Shown here: piece by piece, positions 4,979 to 9,045 of the stretch
Layout of the letters: each line of letters starts with the position of its first letter
Position numbering within the stretch: position 1 is the stretch's first letter
Source: Promethearchaeota archaeon
Lineage (GTDB): Archaea; Asgardarchaeota; Lokiarchaeia; Sigynarchaeales; SOKP01
Assembly (NCBI GenBank): GCA_014729315.1
Contig: WJKD01000178.1
Coordinates: 1 to 9,045, forward strand
DNA: 9,045 nt
Direction: 5' to 3'
The notes under the pieces: model-generated
Databases searched by the model: none
Seen by the model: the letters and a program-made list of their open reading frames with translations, nothing else
Told to the model about the DNA's origin: nothing
Position numbers and translations under genes: made by a program

Positions 4979-5839
4979 TTGAGAAATAATAAAAAAGTAT
5001 TCGTTAAAACCAACGATTTAAATTTTTTCTATAGGTTGAACGAAAAGTTATCCCAAGTAAAAATTAAATACAAGATCCTTGAATTCAAAAAATCGTTGCC
5101 GGCTCTTCCCTCTCTAATTCTTACTACCGCCGAAGAGGCCAAAACGATGGATACACCAAACAAGGACTACATTCAAATCGTCAGTTATAAGAAAGGGGAG
5201 GACTTTGAGAAATTCTTTTTTAAAGTGTTAGCAGCATATCGTATAGGACATAGAAAATATAGAGAGATGATAGTTTCAATCGATCCAGGCACAAAGCACA
5301 TTGGATTAGTAATCTTTCTTGACGATTTCTATCTCATATCCCATACTTTCCATAAAAAAAGAAAATTGATAAAAAAAATTAAAAGCTATAGAGAATATCT
5401 TCAAGAGGACGACGAAGATAAGTTTTTCATACAATTTAAAATAGGAATAGGGGTTCTATGGACTGCTTTAGAGTTGGTTGAATATTTTTTTAAAAATCTC
5501 CCGCAAGTAGGTAACATGAAATTTTCTTTGATAGACGAGTCTAAATCGTCAAAAATTAAACTTCGATACAACGATAAAAGACTGCCAAAGCACGAGACAT
5601 CAGCCCTTGTTATAGCCTTTAGAAACGGAATTGAAGTGACGAGAAAGAATTATTTGAAGGTGTTTCACCAACTCAAATCAAAACAAATTACGCGAAGAGA
5701 ACTTATTAAAGAAAGCAAAATTTGTAATTCTGGTACTTTTAATTATAAACTCAAGAAAATAGCAAAAAAAATTCTCGACGGTGACTTATCGCTTAGCGAG
5801 TCTTACGATATAATTAACGAAAATAAACAATTCTACTGA
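4979..5839 (+). CDS. RuvC/YqgF-like RNase H-fold protein with a C-terminal helix-turn-helix-like segment
   Basis: The central domain starts with IVSIDPGTKHIGLVIF (98-113), the first-strand motif of RuvC/YqgF-type RNase H folds, with Asp102 as first catalytic acid. A later strand reads FSLIDESKSS (182-191), resembling the DERLTT motif of YqgF/RuvX (Glu187). KHETSALVIAF (204-214) matches the last helix motif, with Glu206 near the usual Asp. Residues 1-95 are a separate unrecognised N-terminal region. Residues 235-276 (ITRRELIKESKI, then LKKIAKKILDGDLSL) look like a small helical DNA-binding unit. I infer a metal-dependent nuclease or Holliday-junction resolvase-like protein; an inactive member is possible. 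The start is TTG at 4979: the in-frame stop at 4970-4972 leaves no room upstream, and the next Met codons are residues 57 and 97, so a shorter protein is an option. The gene pairs divergently with the RadB-like gene. A T-rich stretch follows the stop. Confidence 0.6.
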   Translation: MRNNKKVFVKTNDLNFFYRLNEKLSQVKIKYKILEFKKSLPALPSLILTTAEEAKTMDTPNKDYIQIVSYKKGEDFEKFFFKVLAAYRIGHRKYREMIVSIDPGTKHIGLVIFLDDFYLISHTFHKKRKLIKKIKSYREYLQEDDEDKFFIQFKIGIGVLWTALELVEYFFKNLPQVGNMKFSLIDESKSSKIKLRYNDKRLPKHETSALVIAFRNGIEVTRKNYLKVFHQLKSKQITRRELIKESKICNSGTFNYKLKKIAKKILDGDLSLSESYDIINENKQFY

Positions 5840-5844
5840 CCTTT

Positions 5845-5875
5845 CTTTTATTAAAATTTTTAAGATTTTTTAATA
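5845..5875 (+). terminator. T-rich 3' end of the RuvC-like gene
   Basis: T-rich tracts start within a few bases of the TGA at 5839 and run to about 5871 (for example TTTTATT, ATTTTTAAG, ATTTTTTAAT). This suits archaeal T-dependent termination and separates this gene from the acyltransferase pair. Confidence 0.35.
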
Positions 5876-5903
5876 ATGTCGCTAGAAATAAAAGATTTCC
5901 TAT

Positions 5904-5913
5904 ACTATTAAAT
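5904..5913 (+). promoter_or_regulatory. Candidate TATA box of the acyltransferase pair
   Basis: ACTATTAAAT lies 28-37 bases before the ATG at 5941. It predicts a transcript start close to the start codon, and no Shine-Dalgarno is present. It would serve both tandem genes. Confidence 0.35.
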
Positions 5914-5940
5914 AGAAAGACACCAATTATTGATACACAA

Positions 5941-7059
5941 ATGAAGAGAATTAAAAGCATTGATACGTTTAGGGGATTATCAATGCTGTGGATGTTCATG
6001 GGTCATCTTCAGCTTTGGTGGATCGTGGAACGAGATAGATGGATCTATTACTTGACTCTTTCGATTTTTGATGTAATTGGCGCTTCTGCTTTTTTATTTA
6101 TCTCTGGTTTAAGCTTGATGATCTCATACAAGAAAAAAACTGAATATAATGAACACTCTAAGTCAGTTCGAAACGAATATTTATTCAGAACGGCCCTAAT
6201 ATTTACATTAGCGATTTTATATAATCTATTTATCGTAATTGCGACAAATAATCCATTACAACTTTGGACATGGTTTGTCTTATTGACAATTGCTGTTTCA
6301 ATGTTATTAGCATATCCTATTTTAAAGTATTCGAAAATATTGCGTATTTTTATTGGAGTAACGGTCTGGGTAGTTAATTACTTCCTGTACGCTTATTTAA
6401 GCACGCATAAAGAAGTAAGTGCTTCGTGTGGGCTATTTTATTACATTTTATATAACACCCCTGATTTAGACCCAATCTTATCCTTCTTTCCATTTTTCTT
6501 ATTTGGAACAGTGGTAGGAGATATTATTTACGATATCTATAAGCACGAAAATCATGTTATCAAAAGAATCGCGTTAAGAAAGAAACTTTTGGTACCGTCT
6601 CTAATCATCGGACCTGCTCTAGTTGCTTTCGGAGTGTGGTTTGGATTTCCACTCTTTTTTACGGCGAGGAGCTTTTCGTGGTTACCCTATACTTTAGGAA
6701 TTATCCTCTGTTTATTGTCTTTATTCTTGTTCTTCGAAGAGTTTGTGTTTTATAATGTAAGAAAGAGTTATAAATTCTTATATTACTTTTCTTATTACTC
6801 ATTAACTATTTTTCTCACGCATAATATTCTGTATTTTTTATTCTATCAACAGCTTACACTAATTCAGGCTTGGGTTTACATTTTTATCACAACACTTATG
6901 GTTGGTTTATTGTTTAGATTTGTATATATGAAATGGGGAAACACCTTATCCTTAAAGTATCAAATCGGAAGATTAAGTTATAATTTAGCACTTCTGGTGG
7001 AAAATGTTGAATTTCGCATCTGGTTCGAAAAATTCAAACTAAAGCTAATATCTAAATAA
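5941..7059 (+). CDS. HGSNAT/DUF1624-like polytopic membrane acyltransferase, copy 1
   Basis: The N-terminus RIKSIDTFRGL (3-13) matches the RLRSVDTFRG start of the catalytic domain of heparan-alpha-glucosaminide N-acetyltransferase and DUF1624 proteins, which pass acetyl groups from acetyl-CoA to sugars across a membrane. About ten hydrophobic segments fill the 372 residues. Landmarks are His22 in the first helix (GHLQLWW), Asp44 with FLFISG (51-56, compare D...P.F.F.xG in the family), GTVVGDIIYDIY (189-200), and SLTIFLTH (287-294) in the penultimate helix. The conserved C-terminal tail KWGNTLSLKYQIGRLS (331-346) is shared with the next gene. Substrate is unknown; cell-surface glycan or lipid glycan modification is an inference. 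The gene begins a probable two-gene operon with its paralogue 14 bases downstream. The family could also be read as a YeiB/acyltransferase-3 relative, but the SIDTFRG motif favours HGSNAT/DUF1624. Confidence 0.75.
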   Translation: MKRIKSIDTFRGLSMLWMFMGHLQLWWIVERDRWIYYLTLSIFDVIGASAFLFISGLSLMISYKKKTEYNEHSKSVRNEYLFRTALIFTLAILYNLFIVIATNNPLQLWTWFVLLTIAVSMLLAYPILKYSKILRIFIGVTVWVVNYFLYAYLSTHKEVSASCGLFYYILYNTPDLDPILSFFPFFLFGTVVGDIIYDIYKHENHVIKRIALRKKLLVPSLIIGPALVAFGVWFGFPLFFTARSFSWLPYTLGIILCLLSLFLFFEEFVFYNVRKSYKFLYYFSYYSLTIFLTHNILYFLFYQQLTLIQAWVYIFITTLMVGLLFRFVYMKWGNTLSLKYQIGRLSYNLALLVENVEFRIWFEKFKLKLISK

Positions 7060-7073
7060 ATATTTCTTATACT

Positions 7074-8204
7074 ATGCCCATTGGGAGGATTAAAAGCATA
7101 GACATTTTTCGCGGTTTGTGCATGGGCTGGATGGTATTGATTCATTTAATCGATTGGTGGATAATCCCCCAAGATAGATGGGTGTTTTGGGCAGTAGTTT
7201 CGATATTTTCTCCTATAGGGGCGTCGGGATTTGTTTTTATTTCTGGTGTCAGCGTTTCGATTTATCATAGCAAAAGGATGCATAAAAGTAAAAATTCAGA
7301 CGATTACAACCATAAAATAGCGAGGAACGAATATTTTTTCAGAGCTTTCTTTATATTAATTGTAGCTCTGATTTACAACCTCTTCATTGCGATTGGAATA
7401 TCCAACCCGACTATGATATGGGCGTGGTTTATTCTACAAACAATTGGGTTTTCGTTGTTAATGGCGTGGCCTCTCCTAAAGACTTCAAAGATCTTTCGGT
7501 TATTGTTTGGTGCTGCTTTATGGGCGATTAATCAATATTTATTCTTCATCTTATCTCCCAACCAAAATCAATTAAGCATAGAAGGAGTATTGTTCCATTT
7601 ATTATTTAATCCTGTGGATCAAGATCACATTTTTTCATTCTTTACATTTTTTCTTGTGGGAACTGTTATTGGGGATGTTATCCATGATATATACTTAATT
7701 GACAATAGTAGCGTAAAAAAAGCCTTTATTAGGAAGAAATTATTGTTTCCTTCAGTTTTAGCTGGAGTTCCATTAATTGTGATTGGGTTTTATTTTTTGC
7801 ATTCGATCTTATTTACAGAACGAGCTTTAACGATGAAGATTGTTATATGGTGGAAAATTTATGTTTTAGGAATCCTACTAATTTTTATTTCAATTTTACT
7901 ATATTTGGAAGTTTCTAACACATTTCAGACAAAAAAGAATTATAAATATTTACATTACTTTTCTTATTATTCTTTAACGTTTTATTTGGCACATAACGGG
8001 TTATACTTTCTTTTTCTCTATCAACTGAATGCGATTAACATTTGGATATTTATTTTTATTACATATGTGATATTAGGTTTTCTAATGCGTTTTTTATATA
8101 AAAAGTGGGGCCCCAATCTTTCGTTAAAAGTTCAAATAGGACGCTTAAGCTCGAGATTAGCTAAAAAAATGCATTATAAGAAATCTATAAATATGGATGA
8201 GTAG
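7074..8204 (+). CDS. HGSNAT/DUF1624-like polytopic membrane acyltransferase, copy 2
   Basis: This is a paralogue of the preceding gene, aligning over nearly its whole 376 residues at roughly four identities in ten by eye. Shared features are RIKSIDIFRGL (5-15), IHLIDWW with His24 in the first helix, DRW (34-36), IGASGFVFISG (48-58), ARNEYFFR (83-90), GTVIGDVIHDIY (196-207), SLTFYLAH (300-307), and KWGPNLSLKVQIGRLS (344-359). It differs at the family's conserved Asp in the second helix region: SIFDVIGAS in copy 1 is SIFSPIGAS here, giving Ser47. It may therefore differ in activity or substrate. The ATG lies 14 bases after the stop of copy 1 with no Shine-Dalgarno, so co-transcription is likely. 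The C-terminus is basic and cytoplasmic-looking (364-376). Confidence 0.75.
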   Translation: MPIGRIKSIDIFRGLCMGWMVLIHLIDWWIIPQDRWVFWAVVSIFSPIGASGFVFISGVSVSIYHSKRMHKSKNSDDYNHKIARNEYFFRAFFILIVALIYNLFIAIGISNPTMIWAWFILQTIGFSLLMAWPLLKTSKIFRLLFGAALWAINQYLFFILSPNQNQLSIEGVLFHLLFNPVDQDHIFSFFTFFLVGTVIGDVIHDIYLIDNSSVKKAFIRKKLLFPSVLAGVPLIVIGFYFLHSILFTERALTMKIVIWWKIYVLGILLIFISILLYLEVSNTFQTKKNYKYLHYFSYYSLTFYLAHNGLYFLFLYQLNAINIWIFIFITYVILGFLMRFLYKKWGPNLSLKVQIGRLSSRLAKKMHYKKSINMDE

Positions 8205-8206
8205 TT

Positions 8207-8222
8207 TTTATTTTATCTATAT
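8207..8222 (+). promoter_or_regulatory. Candidate TATA region of the TlyA-type gene
   Basis: An A/T-rich stretch containing TTTATTTTATCTATAT lies 24-39 bases before the ATG at 8246, at archaeal TATA distance. No Shine-Dalgarno precedes the ATG, so this gene is probably transcribed from its own promoter as a leaderless mRNA. The same T-rich bases may end the transcript of the gene before it. Confidence 0.35.
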
Positions 8223-8245
8223 ACCTTTATTAATTAGAATCAACA

Positions 8246-9025
8246 ATGAAAGAAAGATTGGACTTAATTTTAGTTGAATTAAGATTTGTTGAAAGCAGAA
8301 CGAAGGCCCAATGGCTAATTAGAAAAGGATATGTCACCGTTGATGGAAAAGTGATCAAAAAACCCAGTAAACATATTGACAACGCTTCAGAAATAAAGCT
8401 CAAATCTAAGTTTCCTTATGTGGGGAGGGGTGGCCTTAAATTAGAAGCAGCTTTAAATTATTTTAATATTAATGTAAAAGATAAAGTTTGCGTTGATATT
8501 GGTGCATCTGTTGGAGGATTTACCGATTGTTTGTTAAAACACGGAGCGAAAAAAGTATACGCTGTAGATATCGCTCATAATCTTTTACATCCTTCCTTAA
8601 TTTGCGATAAAATGCACAACAGAGTAGTTCCAAAATTAGATGTTGATGCTCGAGAGCTCACGGATTTAGATATAGAAATTGATATCTGCACAATAGATGT
8701 CACCTTCGCATCATTAAAGACAATACTGCCTAACACGCCAAATTATTTAAAAGATAACGGAGATATTGTTGCCTTGGTCAAGCCTCTCTTCGAGACGGAA
8801 TTTTATGAATTAAAAAAATACGAAATTATTGACGATCCCCAAACACTGCGACAAATTATAAGAGAATTAGTCGAGTGGAGTGTCGAACATAAATTTTATC
8901 CTTACGGACTTCTAAAGTCTCCTATTTTAGGTAAAGGTGGATCGATAGAATTTTTTTTATATTATCGAATAAACAAAGAAAGTGTGGATTTTAAACTAGA
9001 AAATAGGTTAAACGAACTACTTTGA
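8246..9025 (+). CDS. tlyA: TlyA-type rRNA 2'-O-methyltransferase (S4 domain plus FtsJ-like domain)
   Basis: Residues 1-58 form an S4 RNA-binding domain (RLDLILVEL, SRTKAQWLI, GYVTVDGKVIKKP). A linker FPYV (57-60) leads to a Rossmann methyltransferase: RGGLKLEAAL (61-70), SAM motif DIGASVGGFTD (84-94), and Asp109 near the adenosine ribose. The FtsJ-type catalytic tetrad is visible as Lys65, Asp151 (IDVTFASL), Lys179 (LVKP) and Glu235 (SIEFF). The spacings of 28 and 56 between the last three equal those of mycobacterial TlyA (Asp154, Lys182, Glu238). TlyA methylates cytidines of 16S and/or 23S rRNA at the 2'-O and was once called haemolysin A. At 259 residues it is full length. TlyA is best known from bacteria, so a copy here may reflect transfer, although base composition matches the neighbours. 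Target nucleotides in this organism are unknown. Confidence 0.9.
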   Translation: MKERLDLILVELRFVESRTKAQWLIRKGYVTVDGKVIKKPSKHIDNASEIKLKSKFPYVGRGGLKLEAALNYFNINVKDKVCVDIGASVGGFTDCLLKHGAKKVYAVDIAHNLLHPSLICDKMHNRVVPKLDVDARELTDLDIEIDICTIDVTFASLKTILPNTPNYLKDNGDIVALVKPLFETEFYELKKYEIIDDPQTLRQIIRELVEWSVEHKFYPYGLLKSPILGKGGSIEFFLYYRINKESVDFKLENRLNELL

Positions 9026-9045
9026 CCTTTCAACCTTAAAATTTA

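Noticed and set aside
5814..5999. A minus-strand frame with a hydrophobic segment across the start of the first acyltransferase gene
   Set aside because: Its hydrophobicity comes from reading the complement of T-rich intergenic DNA and a membrane gene. It has no supporting start signals and overlaps two well-supported genes.
5837..9034. The string TGACCTTTC at the stop codons of both the RuvC-like and the TlyA-type genes (5837-5845 and 9023-9031)
   Set aside because: It is nine bases including a stop codon, with no further similarity around it. Coincidence is the simpler explanation.
1..9045. Search for tRNA, rRNA, CRISPR repeats, transposases or integrases
   Set aside because: I found no cloverleaf-like segment, regularly spaced repeats or recombinase motifs. 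The direct repeats at 707-763 and 1308-1358 are too few and too imperfect for a CRISPR array.

Overview
This AT-rich window (about one third G+C in most genes) looks like a piece of an archaeal chromosome. The evidence is a RadB-like recombination ATPase and short upstream regions carrying TATA-like boxes, mostly 25-45 bases before the start codon. Most starts have no Shine-Dalgarno sequence, which suggests leaderless mRNAs; the exception is the RCK gene. The combination of a GPH sugar symporter, tandem HGSNAT-like membrane proteins, a tandem-RCK protein and a TlyA-type methyltransferase would suit an Asgard (Promethearchaeota-like) genome, but that placement is inference and no marker in the window fixes it. 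I see no rRNA, tRNA, CRISPR array, transposase or integrase.

Layout. (1) Positions 1-1450 form an accessory-looking segment. A zinc-ribbon gene on the minus strand runs off the left edge, a 410-base gap follows, and then a 111-residue gene lies on the plus strand. Both genes are clearly richer in G+C than the rest, neither is recognised, and their C-terminal parts may be distantly related. The gap and the flanks of the small gene hold several inverted repeats and an imperfect direct repeat that brackets it. (2) At 1450-4212 a GPH/MelB-type symporter (minus) and a membrane protein with two RCK-type Rossmann domains (plus) diverge from one compact promoter region. (3) At 4226-5839 a RadB-like ATPase (minus) and a RuvC/YqgF-like RNase H-fold protein (plus) diverge across 39 bases. 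(4) At 5941-8204 two paralogous polytopic membrane proteins of the HGSNAT/DUF1624 acyltransferase type sit in tandem. (5) At 8246-9025 there is a complete TlyA-type rRNA 2'-O-methyltransferase.

How the genes may work together. The RadB-like and RuvC-like genes are a plausible DNA recombination/repair pair. Pyrococcus RadB is known to interact with the Hjc resolvase, and here the ATPase lies head-to-head with a candidate nuclease of another fold. The tandem acyltransferases are probably co-transcribed and have diverged at a conserved acidic position, so they may have split substrates or form a heteromer. The symporter and the RCK protein share a promoter region and may be co-regulated, but nothing in the sequence shows a joint function. 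The zinc-ribbon gene and the small gene, with their repeats and inverted-repeat promoter, are the part least explained by known families.
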